Source of the DNA: Planctomycetia bacterium
GTDB lineage: Bacteria > Planctomycetota > Planctomycetia > Pirellulales > JACPPG01
DNA: 64,000 bases
Direction of reading: 5' to 3'
NCBI GenBank assembly: GCA_016191115.1
Contig: JACPPG010000027.1
Coordinates: 1 to 64,000, forward strand
Part shown: in pieces, positions 17,076 through 25,876 of the stretch
How positions within the stretch are numbered: position 1 is the first letter of the stretch
Layout: every line of letters begins with the position of its first letter
Made by a program: the position numbers and the translations under genes
Notes under the pieces: model-generated
The model's input: the letters and a program-made list of their open reading frames with translations, nothing else
Database searches by the model: none
What the model was told of the DNA's origin: nothing

Positions 17076-19007
17076 ATGTCCACTGTCATTGGCACCTTTG
17101 TTCTGCTTCTCGCGCCCGCCGCGCCACCGGGAGCCGGCGAATACTTCACGATCGAAGTCGTCGACGAGCAGACCGGCCGGGGCGTGCCGCTGGTCGAGCT
17201 GCGCACGGTCGACGGCGCCCGCTATTACACCGATTCGGCGGGCATCGTGGCTTTTCGCGAGCCGGAGCTCATGGGGCAGAAGGTGTTTTTCTACATCACC
17301 AGCCACGGGTACGAATATCCGGCCGATGGCTTTGGCTTCCACGGCAAGACTCTCGACGTGAAACCCGGCGGCCGCGAGCGGCTGGCGATCAAACGGACGA
17401 ACGTCGCCGAGAGGTTGTATCGTGCCACCGGCGAAGGCATCTATCGCGACAGCGTGCTCGTGGGCCGCGCGGCGCCGATCAAGCATCCGCTCTTAAACGC
17501 CCAGGTCAGCGGCTCGGACAGCGTGCAGTCGGTCGTGTATCGAGGCCGGCTATTCTGGTTCTGGGGAGACACGAATCGGCCGCGCTACCCGCTGGGCAAC
17601 TTCCAGGTGCCCGGCGCCACGTCGCGCTTGCCTGCCGACGGTGGCCTCGACCCGAGCGCCGGCGTCGAGCTGGCGTACTTCGTCGACGACGAGGGCTTTG
17701 CCAAGCGGACCTGCGAGATGCCCGGCGACGGGCCGACGTGGATCGACGGACTTTCGGTCGTCAAGAACGCCGCCGGCGAGGCTGAGATGTACGCCGCCTA
17801 CGTGAAAGTCCGCGGCTTTTTGAACGTGTACAAGCGCGGGCTGGCCCGTTTCGACGACAGCCGCGAGCAGTTCGTCCACGTCGCCGAATTCGACATGGAC
17901 GCGCCGGTGCATCCGCACGGCCACACGTTTCACCACGCGGTCGACGGCGCGGACTATATCTATTTCGGCAACCCCTATCCGCTGGTGCGGGTGCGGGCCC
18001 ACGCGGCCGCGATCGCCGATTTGAGCGCCTACGAGGCGTTCACGTGCCTTACGCCCGGAAGCCGGCTGAAGATGCCGCGCATCCCGGGCATCAACGTGCT
18101 TGGGGCGAAGGTCGACCGCGACAGCTCGGGCGCCGTCCACTGGGCGTGGAAGAAGAACGCGCCGCCGGTGATGCCCGAGGAGCAGGCGAGCCTGATCACC
18201 ACCGGCAAACTCCGCGAGGGGGAAGCACTCTACGCATTGCGCGATATCGAGACCGACAAGCCGGTGAAGGCGCACGCCGGCAGCGTCGCCTGGAACGACT
18301 ATCGCAAGGCGTGGACCATGATCGCCGAGGAGTCGGGCGGCACGTCGGCCCTGGGCGAAATCTGGTACGCCGAGGCCGACGCGCCCCGGGGCCCGTGGGT
18401 CTTCGCCCGCAAGGTAGTGACGCACGAGAAGTATTCGTTCTACAACCCGCGGCAGCACCCGGCGCTCGCGCAGGATGGTGGCCGGCTGGTTTATTTCGAG
18501 GGAACGTATTCGACGTTTTTCTCCGGCAACGACCACGCGACGCCGCGATACGACTACAACCAGATCATGTACCGGCTCGACCTGGCCGATCCGTGGCTGT
18601 CGCTGCCGGCGCCGGTGTATCGCACACGCGACGAAAGCGGGCACGAGGGGCTTGCGCGCGCGACGATGGCGCGGCACGCCAACCGCGGCATCGCGTTCTT
18701 CGCGGCCGTGCGGCCGGGCGATGGTCTCGTACCCGTGTTTGCGGCGCGCGAAGCCGACGGCGACGTGAAGCTGTCGTTGTCGAAGCCCGAAGGCGCAGGC
18801 GAGGCCGGCGAACCGCTCTTCTATGCCCTGCCGGCCGAAGGAAAGGAGCTGCCCGCCAGCACGGCGCCGCTTTACGAGCACACCGATGCGGCTACAGGTG
18901 CGACGATCTATTCGACCGACGACGCTGCCAAACCGTTCGTGCGTTCGGCGAAGCCCCTCTGTCGCGTGTGGCGAAGCCCGATCAAGACGATCGTGGTGTG
19001 GGAGTGA
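17076..19007 (+). CDS. secreted protein of unknown function
   Basis: A 643-residue protein with a signal peptide (residues 1-20, ending PPGAG). Residues 22-100 look like a carboxypeptidase-regulatory-like beta sandwich (VDEQTGRGVPLVELRTVDGA). The rest contains blade-like repeats with FWFWGDTNR, ISYW-type aromatic turns and HPHGHTFHHAVDG, reminiscent of five-bladed propeller or DUF4185-like folds acting on sugars. No catalytic motif can be named. The start is the ATG of MSTVIGTF; codons upstream are low-quality sequence. A strong intrinsic terminator lies 155 bases downstream. Confidence 0.75.
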   Translation: MSTVIGTFVLLLAPAAPPGAGEYFTIEVVDEQTGRGVPLVELRTVDGARYYTDSAGIVAFREPELMGQKVFFYITSHGYEYPADGFGFHGKTLDVKPGGRERLAIKRTNVAERLYRATGEGIYRDSVLVGRAAPIKHPLLNAQVSGSDSVQSVVYRGRLFWFWGDTNRPRYPLGNFQVPGATSRLPADGGLDPSAGVELAYFVDDEGFAKRTCEMPGDGPTWIDGLSVVKNAAGEAEMYAAYVKVRGFLNVYKRGLARFDDSREQFVHVAEFDMDAPVHPHGHTFHHAVDGADYIYFGNPYPLVRVRAHAAAIADLSAYEAFTCLTPGSRLKMPRIPGINVLGAKVDRDSSGAVHWAWKKNAPPVMPEEQASLITTGKLREGEALYALRDIETDKPVKAHAGSVAWNDYRKAWTMIAEESGGTSALGEIWYAEADAPRGPWVFARKVVTHEKYSFYNPRQHPALAQDGGRLVYFEGTYSTFFSGNDHATPRYDYNQIMYRLDLADPWLSLPAPVYRTRDESGHEGLARATMARHANRGIAFFAAVRPGDGLVPVFAAREADGDVKLSLSKPEGAGEAGEPLFYALPAEGKELPASTAPLYEHTDAATGATIYSTDDAAKPFVRSAKPLCRVWRSPIKTIVVWE

Positions 19008-19161
19008 TCGCGCGGCCAAACTTTCCTGTGGCTACTTTTGCGGATTGAAGTTGGCGACGTTATTTCGTAGGCTCGCCGTTGGTCAGTGAAACCATCGCTG
19101 GCCACGGTCGCCGCGAGTCGACCGGGGTATCTGAAGAGCTCGACGCGGACAACGCGTATCC

Positions 19162-19220
19162 AAAGAGCCCGTAGCTGGTCTTGCGTTTTAAGCGCAAGCC
19201 GGCTGCGGGCTCTTTTTTTT
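19162..19220 (+). terminator. strong rho-independent terminator
   Basis: AAGAGCCCGTAGCTGG and CCGGCTGCGGGCTCTT form the outer stem, with an inner CTTGCG/CGCAAG stem and a short AT-rich loop. A run of eight T follows (19213-19220). This is the clearest intrinsic terminator in the window. It ends transcription from the secreted-protein gene and isolates the broken gene that starts 22 bases later. Confidence 0.85.
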
Positions 19221-19242
19221 GTGGCCACTGAGGGGTTTCCGC

Positions 19243-20079
19243 ATGAATCGCAATTTCCACAATCACGATGATCGAGAGTCGGACGAGGCGTGGCTGTTCG
19301 CCCAAGCCATTCTTGGGAATCCGACGCCCAGTCCAGCCAGGAGAGCGGCCGAAGCTCGGGCTGAGCGCGAACAATTGGAATGGCTCGCCCAAATTATCGA
19401 CACGGCATGAGGACCGGCTCCGCGACCCGCAGAGCGCGGAAGCGGAAGCCCGCCATGAGCGCGAACTCTTGCAGTGGTTGGGCCATATCTCGACGGAACG
19501 CGAGCAACACCTACGCAGCGCTCTGCGGGATGAGGCGGAAGCCCTTGACGAACGACGTCGGCACGAGCCGTTGGTCGAGGAGTCGATCGCGCAGGAGGCC
19601 TGGGATGCATCCAAGCATCCGCGGCTTGGCGGCCCACCGAATCCCGGCTGGTGGGCAACCACCGGCGGCGCGGGCGCAAACGCGAGACTCATCGCGGCCG
19701 GCGGCGCGGCGCCAATGCCCCGGCCGACGTATCGCCCATCGGCCCCGTGGCTGCCCCGAATCGCCGGTGGGGCCGGTGCTGGCGCAGGCGCGGCGGCAGG
19801 CGTCGCCGCCGGCGGGCTCTTGGGTGGACTTCGCAATGCCAGCATGGGCGCCTACTGGGGTCGTATCCCTGGCGTTCAAGCGATGCCACAAATCTGGGCC
19901 TACGAGCTCCAGAAGCGGATTCGTGCCGGAACACTGTCGCGCGAAGATGCCGAGGGAATCCTCACCACGGCGGTAACGACGAAATTCTCGACCTGACGGA
20001 TGAGGTTCAGCACATGCTCCGCCTTTGGGAAGAATATCTCGCCTTCCGCAAAGAGGCGATCTCGCACGCCCGACGCTGA
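19243..20079 (+). pseudogene. gene broken by two compensating frameshifts
   Basis: A clear 5' end is present: GAGGGG, seven bases, then ATG at 19243. The first frame gives 55 residues (MNRNFHNHDDRESDEAWLF) and stops at 19410. Protein-like sequence then continues in the next frame to 19996, with acidic helices (EARHERELLQWLGHISTERE), HPRLGGPPNPGWWATT and a Gly/Ala zipper-like stretch. The last part returns to the first frame (DEILDLTDEVQHMLRLWEEY) and ends at 20079. Joined, it would be about 278 residues. The acidic EAEAR.ERE.L.WL pattern occurs on both sides of the first break. It may be a pseudogene, an assembly error or true recoding. The family is not recognised. Confidence 0.6.
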
Positions 20080-20362
20080 CAATGGTCGCCAGCGCCTCAG
20101 CCGAGCAGATTCGATCGCGGCATGATTGCTAGTTCGTCCGATTGAACCGCCACCTAAGCTTGCGGAGCGCATACTCGCGCCTGAATGGGCCGGGACATGA
20201 GGGACCGCAGGAAGTCCAAAGCCGCTCGAAACGGACGCGTGGGGCCGGCACGGACGATTGCCCTGGACCAATTCTCCCATCTGGTCTAACTTCCCTCCCC
20301 CGGCGCAGCTCGCGCCGATCCCTGCCAGGGGCTGCTTGCACTCGAACGCTCCGGAGGCTGCC

Positions 20363-21499
20363 ATGCGCCCCTCTCGCTGCTTTCTGTCCGCGGCCGCCGC
20401 CGCTTGCCTGTCGCTCGCGTCGGCCTCCGCCCGCGCGCAAAGCCCTCAGACGCAAACGGTCATCGACGCCATCGAGGTGCTGCAGGGCTTTACGACTTTT
20501 CGCGAGCAGTCGATCCCCCAGGCGCTACTGGCCGACGCTCAGGCGATCGCCATCATCCCCAACGTCGTGAAAGGGGGCTTCGTGCTAGCCGGACGGTTCG
20601 GCCGTGGCGTCGTGCTCATTCGTAATCCCGACGGCACGTGGCGGACGCCGATCTTCGTCACCTTCACCGGCGGCAGCATCGGCTGGCAAATCGGGCTGCA
20701 ATCGACCGATGTCGTGCTCGTGTTCAAAAACCGCAAGGGAATCGAGAAGCTCATGGCCCGCAGCGAGTTTACATTGGGCGCAGACGCTTCGATTGCCGCT
20801 GGCCCCGTCGGGCGCAACGCGGCGGCTGGCACGGATTGGAAGCTGAACGCCGAGATCTATTCGTATTCGCGCAGCCGCGGCCTGTTCGCCGGCGTCGCGC
20901 TGGATGGCTCGCTTTTGAAAGTCGACAACCGCGCCAACGCCATGTTTTACGGCAACCAAGCCGTGGTGCCTGAGCCGGCCTTGCAACTGATGTCGCTGGT
21001 GGCACGCGATACATCGGGCGGGGAGCTCGGCGCCACCGTCGATCCTAACGCGGTTGCCATGGCGCCTATGGCCGATACGGTAGAGAACGTCCGCCCGCAA
21101 TTGGTCGACGCCTGGCGGCGGTTGGATCCGCTGTTGGATGCCAACTGGAGGAAGTTCCTGGCGCTGCCGCCACAGGTGTTCCAGCAGGCGGCGCCGAACG
21201 AGGCCGCGCTCGATGCGGCGCTCGAACGGTACAGTCGCGTCACGCTGGACGCAAAGTACCAGACGCTGTACGACCGGCCGGAGTTTCGTGCCGCGAACGA
21301 TCTCTTGCTGCGGTACCGGGTGGCGCTCGCCAATCGCCAGGCCGCGGCGATCGGCCCGCTGGCGGGGCCAGAAGGCGGACTTGGTCAGCTTCCGGCGCCG
21401 CCGGGCGTCGGTAGCCCGCCCGCGCCGTCCGCGAGCGGGCCCACGTTCGTACCGCAACAGCCGGCAGCCCGCGAACCGACGCTCGCGCCGCCACGCTAA
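20363..21499 (+). CDS. secreted SYLF-domain (Ysc84-like) lipid-binding protein
   Basis: A 378-residue protein with a signal peptide (residues 1-25, ending ASARA). Residues 30-215 match the SYLF/DUF500 pattern: IPQALLADAQAIAIIPNVVKGGFVLAGRFGRGVVL, FTGGSIGWQIG and a final YSYSRSRGLFAGVALDGS. The domain binds phosphoinositides in eukaryotes; bacterial secreted forms have no settled role. The C-terminal 160 residues are helical, then Pro/Ala-rich. GGAGG precedes the ATG by six bases. Confidence 0.9.
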   Translation: MRPSRCFLSAAAAACLSLASASARAQSPQTQTVIDAIEVLQGFTTFREQSIPQALLADAQAIAIIPNVVKGGFVLAGRFGRGVVLIRNPDGTWRTPIFVTFTGGSIGWQIGLQSTDVVLVFKNRKGIEKLMARSEFTLGADASIAAGPVGRNAAAGTDWKLNAEIYSYSRSRGLFAGVALDGSLLKVDNRANAMFYGNQAVVPEPALQLMSLVARDTSGGELGATVDPNAVAMAPMADTVENVRPQLVDAWRRLDPLLDANWRKFLALPPQVFQQAAPNEAALDAALERYSRVTLDAKYQTLYDRPEFRAANDLLLRYRVALANRQAAAIGPLAGPEGGLGQLPAPPGVGSPPAPSASGPTFVPQQPAAREPTLAPPR

Positions 21500-21699
21500 T
21501 CAGCGGTTGGGGGTTAGGGATTAGCGAAGGGAAGAGCGACACGTTGGCCGTTCGGCCACTTGCATCGTCGGAGTCAACGCCCCTTCCGGCCGCCGGAAGG
21601 CACATCGTTCTACGCCCGCTTGCACGCCCTCGGGCCGCCACCCACTATGAACGATCCGCGTGAACTCCTGGGCATGCCTGGGACTGCAAGTTTTCGGGT

Positions 21700-21779
21700 A
21701 AGCCGGATGCGGGAAACCCGCCCGTCCGGTTTGAAGAGAGGAGAGGCGGCAGCAACGTGCGGCCCCTCTCCTACTCGAC
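21700..21779 (+). ncRNA. group II intron 3' end remnant (domains V and VI)
   Basis: Bases 21700-21733 fit domain V: AAGCCGGATGCGG, GAAA tetraloop, then CCGCCCGTCCGGTT, with the catalytic AGC triad, two paired stems and a bulge. Bases 21736-21779 form a second stem (GGAGAGGC with GCCCCTCTCC) like domain VI, ending CTACTCGAC as at bacterial intron 3' ends. No reverse transcriptase frame and no domains I-IV lie in the 200 bases upstream, so this is a 5'-truncated relic. Confidence 0.65.
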
Positions 21780-21797
21780 TTTGTTCCGCACGCTTCG

Positions 21798-22166
21798 CTA
21801 CAGCGCCCGCTGTTCGTTGCGGGCGCGGATTTCCGGCAGCGGGTATTCGATGATCGGGATCTCCTGGCCTGACACTTCGCGCAGCCGCCGCCAGCCACGG
21901 GTCACCAGCACTTCGCGCTCGTGGACGTAGGCCGGATCGAGCGCGCGTTTGTCGAACGGCCCTTCGACCGCGATCACCGGGAAGTCGTCATCGACGATGA
22001 ACTGCGCCAGCGCCGGGTTGCAGCGGATGTGCCGCTCCGCCGTGGTGTGCAGCGTTTCGGGATCCACCAGTCCGATCACGAACCGCAGGTACAGGTCGCT
22101 GTCGGTGATGGCCTCGACGTCGCCGCCGCACACGTCGCAAAGATAGCCTTGTTCGCATTTGGCCAT
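21798..22166 (-). CDS. conserved-looking hypothetical protein with N-terminal Cys cluster
   Basis: A 122-residue soluble protein beginning MAKCEQGYLCDVCGGDVE. C4, C10 and C13 resemble half of a zinc ribbon or iron-binding knuckle, followed by SDLYLRFVIGLVDPETL. No family is recognised. The start is the ATG before AKCEQGY; an upstream ATG 21 bases earlier is less likely. The gene lies just before the group II intron relic on the opposite strand. Confidence 0.65.
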   Translation of the reverse strand: MAKCEQGYLCDVCGGDVEAITDSDLYLRFVIGLVDPETLHTTAERHIRCNPALAQFIVDDDFPVIAVEGPFDKRALDPAYVHEREVLVTRGWRRLREVSGQEIPIIEYPLPEIRARNEQRAL

Positions 22167-22200
22167 CGCGTCACGAATTGGGGGCAATGATTACGTTAAC

Positions 22201-22335
22201 AATGATGAATGCAGAATGATGAATGGGAAGCAGTAGGCCGAAGGCATTAGGCGGTAGGCAATTGTCGTTCATTCGCACGATCCAGGGTGGTAGGCCTTCT
22301 TCTCATTCATCATTCATCATTCCGCATTCATCATT
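22201..22335. repeat. ATGATGAATG hairpin family, copy 1
   Basis: The left part (AATGATGAATGCAGAATGAT) pairs with the right part (ATTCATCATTCATCATTCCG) across about 80 bases. The right arm overlaps the last five bases of dapB. The second copy, at 41850-42117, is split by a MITE. The composition is strikingly AT-rich for this genome. Confidence 0.8.
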
Positions 22336-23131
22336 GATTTCCCAGCACGTCGGCAATTCCGTAGAGCCCGGGCGGTTTGCCGACCAGGAAACGCGCGGCC
22401 GCCAGCGCCCCGTGGGCGTAGCAGTCCCGGCTGGTTGCCCGCACGGAGATCTCGAGCGTCTCACCCAGCAGACCAAAGAGGATGGTGTGCTCGCCCGGAT
22501 TGTCGCCGGTGCGGACGGCGTGATAGCCGATCTCGCCATGCGGGCGCTCACCGGGCCGGCCTTGGCGGCCGTGCTGTTTTTGCGTTTGTCCCATCCGTGC
22601 CGCGATGATCTCACCGAACTTCAGGGCGGTGCCGCTGGGGGCATCTTCCTTGAAGCGGTGATGGCGCTCGATGATCTCCACGTCGGCGCCGGCCGGATGA
22701 TCGGCGAGCGAGGCGGCGGCCACGTCCGCTAGCTTCATCGCCAGGTTAACGGCCATGCTCATGCTGGGCGACCAGAGGAGGGGAATGTCCTTCGCCGCTT
22801 GCCGAACATCATCCAATTGCTCGGCCGAAAGTCCGGTCGTCGCTACCACCAACGGCAGCTTCCGCTGCCGACACGTCGCGACCACGGCGGCGGTGCCGGC
22901 GGGGCTTGAGAAATCGACGACGACGTCGACGGCGCCGTCGATCGCGGCCGCCAGCGGCACCCCCAACTCGCCCGCGCCCGCCACCCGGCCGGCGTCCTGG
23001 CCCAATAGTGGGTGCCCTGCGCGATCGATCGCCGCGGCGACGGCAAAATTCTTGTCGGCGGCAGCCAGCGCGACCAGGCGTTGGCCCATCCGTCCGGCGG
23101 CACCGTGAATGGCAATGCGAATCGGCGGCAT
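22331..23131 (-). CDS. dapB: 4-hydroxy-tetrahydrodipicolinate reductase
   Basis: A 266-residue cytosolic enzyme that reduces hydroxytetrahydrodipicolinate in the lysine/meso-diaminopimelate pathway. The N-terminal nucleotide site is IAIHGAAGRMGQRL. VDFSSPAG lies in the cofactor domain. The substrate motif is EIIERHHRFKEDAPSGTA, which holds the catalytic His pair and Lys. Length is standard. The start is ATG at 23131; codons further upstream lie in a repeat-rich spacer. The stop overlaps a hairpin arm. Confidence 0.95.
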   Translation of the reverse strand: MPPIRIAIHGAAGRMGQRLVALAAADKNFAVAAAIDRAGHPLLGQDAGRVAGAGELGVPLAAAIDGAVDVVVDFSSPAGTAAVVATCRQRKLPLVVATTGLSAEQLDDVRQAAKDIPLLWSPSMSMAVNLAMKLADVAAASLADHPAGADVEIIERHHRFKEDAPSGTALKFGEIIAARMGQTQKQHGRQGRPGERPHGEIGYHAVRTGDNPGEHTILFGLLGETLEISVRATSRDCYAHGALAAARFLVGKPPGLYGIADVLGNQ

Positions 23132-23186
23132 GCGTTGTGTGTTCGCGAGAACGGTAAATGAGACCGCGTATGGGTGCCACGACGGG

Positions 23187-23255
23187 TGTGCCACGGCTTC
23201 GCAGAAGCCGTGCCGGCCCGAGAAAGGGGCACGGCTTCTGCGAAGCCGTGGCACA
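23187..23255. repeat. perfect 28-base inverted repeat (CCACGGCTTC family)
   Basis: Arms 23187-23214 and 23228-23255 are perfect complements (CCACGGCTTCGCAGAAGCCG inside each), separated by only 13 bases. It sits between thrC and dapB, both on the minus strand, and could end or stabilise transcripts. A degraded relative lies inside the 15171-15369 repeat. Confidence 0.85.
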
Positions 23256-23282
23256 TTGCCGTGGCAAGTGCTAATGGATCCG

Positions 23283-24695
23283 CTAGCTGTAGAGCTGGAT
23301 GGCTTTGATGATCTCTTCGAGGTCGTTGGGGACGGCGACGGCGCGATTGGCGAATGCCGCCCGTTTCACGCCGCGGCTGCCGAGCACTTCGTTGAACTTG
23401 TCCTGATCCGTGGTGTGGTAGGCGACGGTCGCCGTGGGGTCTTTCAACTGGTGACCGGTGAGGATGCAGACCACGCGCTCGTCGGCGCCGATGATTCCCT
23501 CGCTCCGTAGTTGCTTGGCGCCCGCGACGCTGGCGGCGCTGGCCGGCTCGCAACCGAGGCCGCCGGCGCCGACCTGTGCCTTGGCGTCCATGATCTCCTG
23601 ATCCGTCACTTCGCGCACGACCCCGTCGCACCACTCGAGTGACCGCAGACACTTGTTGAGGTTGACCGGGCGATTGATCTCGATGGCGCTGGCGATGGTC
23701 GAGGCGCGGCGGCCGCGGCTGTCGAGATCGGCATAATATCCGTCGATCGCGCCGGTGTCGGGCGAGCCCTGGTTCCACCGCACGCCACGGCGGTGATACA
23801 GCTCGTAGAGGGTGTTGGCGCCAGCGGCGTTGATGACGGCCAGCCGCGGCAGCCGGTCGATGAGGCCGATCTCGCGGAGCTCGGCAAACGCCTTGCCGAA
23901 GGCGCTCGAATTGCCCAGGTTGCCGCCGGGCACGACGATCCAGTCGGGCACCTCCCAACGGAGCCCTTCCAGCACGCGATACATGATCGTCTTTTGCCCC
24001 TCCAGCCGGAAGGGATTGACGCTATTCACCAGGTAGATGCCCAGGTCGCGCGACGCTTCCTTGACCCGCGCCATGGCATCGTCGAAGTCGCCGGCGATCT
24101 GCACAGTAAGGGCGCCGAAATCGAGGGCCTGCGACAGCTTGCCATACGAAATCTTGCCCGAGCCGACGAAAATCACGGCCTTCATCAGCCGCGTGACCGA
24201 GCAGTAGGCGGCCAGCGAGGCGCTCGTGTTGCCGGTCGAGGCGCACGCCGCCCGGGCGGCGCCGGTGGTCCGCGCATGAGTGAAGGCAGCCGACATCCCG
24301 TTGTCCTTGAAGCTGCCCGAAGGGTTCATCCCCTCGTATTGCAAATGCAGTCGGCCGGGCTTGAGGCCGACGTAGCTGGCCACGTGGGGCGCGGACTGCA
24401 ACAGGGTCTGCCCCTCGCCGATCGTGACGACCTGTGAAGGGGGCGCGAAGGGCAAGAGTTCGAAGAACCGCCACACGCCGCTGGCGCAAAGCGGGTCGGC
24501 TCGGCGGGACCACTTCTGCTCGAAGAACGCGAACGAATCCGGCGGCCGCGCGCGGTCCCAATCGTAAACCACGTCCACGAGGTCGCCGCACACTTCGCAC
24601 TGGACGCGAATCTCGTCGATGCCGTAGGTCGCCCCGCAGCGGGGCGCGATGCACTTCTGGAAGGCGAGGTCGGTCTTGGCGGCGACGCTATTCAT
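23283..24695 (-). CDS. thrC: threonine synthase
   Basis: A 470-residue PLP enzyme that converts O-phosphohomoserine to threonine. The N-terminal zinc-ribbon-like part has KCIAPRCG and QCEVCG. The PLP lysine is in [13 protein letters not shown] (Lys about 130), followed by [29 protein letters not shown] is the phosphate-binding loop. The start is the ATG at 24695; the frame remains open back into the MITE, giving a spurious N-terminus. Neighbour dapB shares the aspartate family of pathways. Confidence 0.94.
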   Translation of the reverse strand: MNSVAAKTDLAFQKCIAPRCGATYGIDEIRVQCEVCGDLVDVVYDWDRARPPDSFAFFEQKWSRRADPLCASGVWRFFELLPFAPPSQVVTIGEGQTLLQSAPHVASYVGLKPGRLHLQYEGMNPSGSFKDNGMSAAFTHARTTGAARAACASTGNTSASLAAYCSVTRLMKAVIFVGSGKISYGKLSQALDFGALTVQIAGDFDDAMARVKEASRDLGIYLVNSVNPFRLEGQKTIMYRVLEGLRWEVPDWIVVPGGNLGNSSAFGKAFAELREIGLIDRLPRLAVINAAGANTLYELYHRRGVRWNQGSPDTGAIDGYYADLDSRGRRASTIASAIEINRPVNLNKCLRSLEWCDGVVREVTDQEIMDAKAQVGAGGLGCEPASAASVAGAKQLRSEGIIGADERVVCILTGHQLKDPTATVAYHTTDQDKFNEVLGSRGVKRAAFANRAVAVPNDLEEIIKAIQLYS

Positions 24696-24899
24696 TGCTG
24701 CGCTCGCGAGATAGCCCCTCGGATACAGGCCAACGGGACGATTGTTAAGGCCTCTGGTGCGCCGGGCGTGGCTCGCTTTGGTGCGCGCAGGAATCGACGG
24801 CTGCCGGTCTGGCCCGGGTGGCCTGGCCGGCGTAAGCGACGACGAAAATCCCAGTCTACGCCGGTCGTCAGCCGCCATCAAGCGCGCTAGAAGGTCCCT

Positions 24900-25055
24900 C
24901 AGGGCCATTCTGTTTTTCAAAATGGCGAGGCGGGAAAATGGGACTGGCTCCGAGCATAAACAGCGCAAGTCCTTTCAGACGAACGTTGCGTCTCGGTGCT
25001 GTCCCACTTTCCCGCCGGTGCGCCGCCGGCAAGCTTAAATCTGTGAACGGCCCTG
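24900..25055 (-). mobile_element. MITE-like element, copy 3, with perfect 10-bp target duplication
   Basis: A 156-base copy in the reverse orientation, from CAGGGCCATTC to GAACGGCCCTG. It is flanked by GAAGGTCCCT on both sides (24890-24899 and 25056-25065). It lies about 200 bases upstream of thrC. Sequence differs from the other copies at only a few bases. Confidence 0.93.
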
Positions 25056-25204
25056 GAAGGTCCCTGTCGGCCGCTGTAACGCCTGCCGGCGGCTGCATGG
25101 TGGCTACGCGCAAATTTGACACTCTACTACCCTCCTTTTAGAATGGCGAGTCTGTGAACTTCCAGCGACCGGTTCGTAGGGCGTTCCGCCAGAGAGAGCC
25201 ACAG

Positions 25205-25576
25205 ATGAAGAAGGCCGAGTCGAAAGTCTACAAGGAGCGGTTGCTGGCCCTGCGGGCCCGCTTGCGCGGTGAAGTGAGCCAATTGGCCGACGCGGCGCTA
25301 AAGAAAAACCGGCCTGAGGGGGCCGGCGAGCAGTCGACCATGCCCATCCACATGGCCGATCTCGGCAGCGACAACTTCGAGCAGGAATTTACCCTCTCTC
25401 TGATGGAAAACGAAGAGGACACGCTCGCGGCCATCGAATCCGCCTTGGAGCGGATCGAGGAGGGGACGTACGGGCAGTGCGAGGAATGCGGCGTCAAGAT
25501 CCCCAAGGCGCGGCTGAATGCGATCCCCTACGCGCCATTGTGCGTGAAATGCGCGCAACAGATCGAGCGCCGCTAG
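25205..25576 (+). CDS. DksA/TraR-type zinc-finger protein
   Basis: A 123-residue protein with an N-terminal coiled-coil part and a C-terminal four-Cys zinc finger: CEECG followed by CVKCAQQIE. GTYGQCEECGVKIPKARLNA is the family signature. DksA-type proteins bind RNA polymerase through the secondary channel and modulate ppGpp-linked initiation. The DXXDXA-like acidic tip (DLGSDNFEQE) is in place. lspA follows 300 bases downstream in the same direction, an arrangement that seems common in bacteria. Confidence 0.9.
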   Translation: MKKAESKVYKERLLALRARLRGEVSQLADAALKKNRPEGAGEQSTMPIHMADLGSDNFEQEFTLSLMENEEDTLAAIESALERIEEGTYGQCEECGVKIPKARLNAIPYAPLCVKCAQQIERR

Positions 25577-25622
25577 CACGGTGGCTTGCCATGCGCGATG
25601 CCAGGGGTGCGCGTTGGCGGCC

Positions 25623-25760
25623 TTGACCCAGGAGAACTGCAAAGTCCGGGGTCTGGCTCATTTTTCGGCACGTGCCGCTCTCGATTCTTGCGAAGCACCT
25701 TCGGCCGAAAAATGTGCCTGACCCCCTCTCCAAGGACTTCGCAGTTCTCCTGGGCCTTGA
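25623..25760. repeat. long palindrome, GGTCTGGCTCATTTTTCGGC family
   Basis: The left half (25623-25669) and right half (about 25704-25760) are complementary over most of their length. Outer arms CCAGGAGAACTGC/GCAGTTCTCCTGG are perfect. Inner arms GGTCTGGCTCATTTTTCGGC and GCCGAAAAATGTGCCTGACC pair with few mismatches. It fills the space between the DksA-type gene and lspA and could act as an attenuator or an RNA processing site. Confidence 0.8.
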
Positions 25761-25876
25761 CCGCCGCGGATCGCGGGCCTAAGGTCTGTCCGTCATACTG
25801 GCATGGGCCTCGACCGCGGTGACCGTCCTGCCGCCACGGAGAGAGTTCCCGCTCTTTCAAGACTCGGCGACTTGCC

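Noticed and set aside
21500..21690. Reverse transcriptase upstream of the group II intron relic
   Set aside because: No frame of useful length or RT motif lies in this stretch.
24890..25065. MITE copies as intrinsic terminators
   Set aside because: Although they can form long hairpins, no T run follows the stem and several copies lie upstream of genes rather than downstream.
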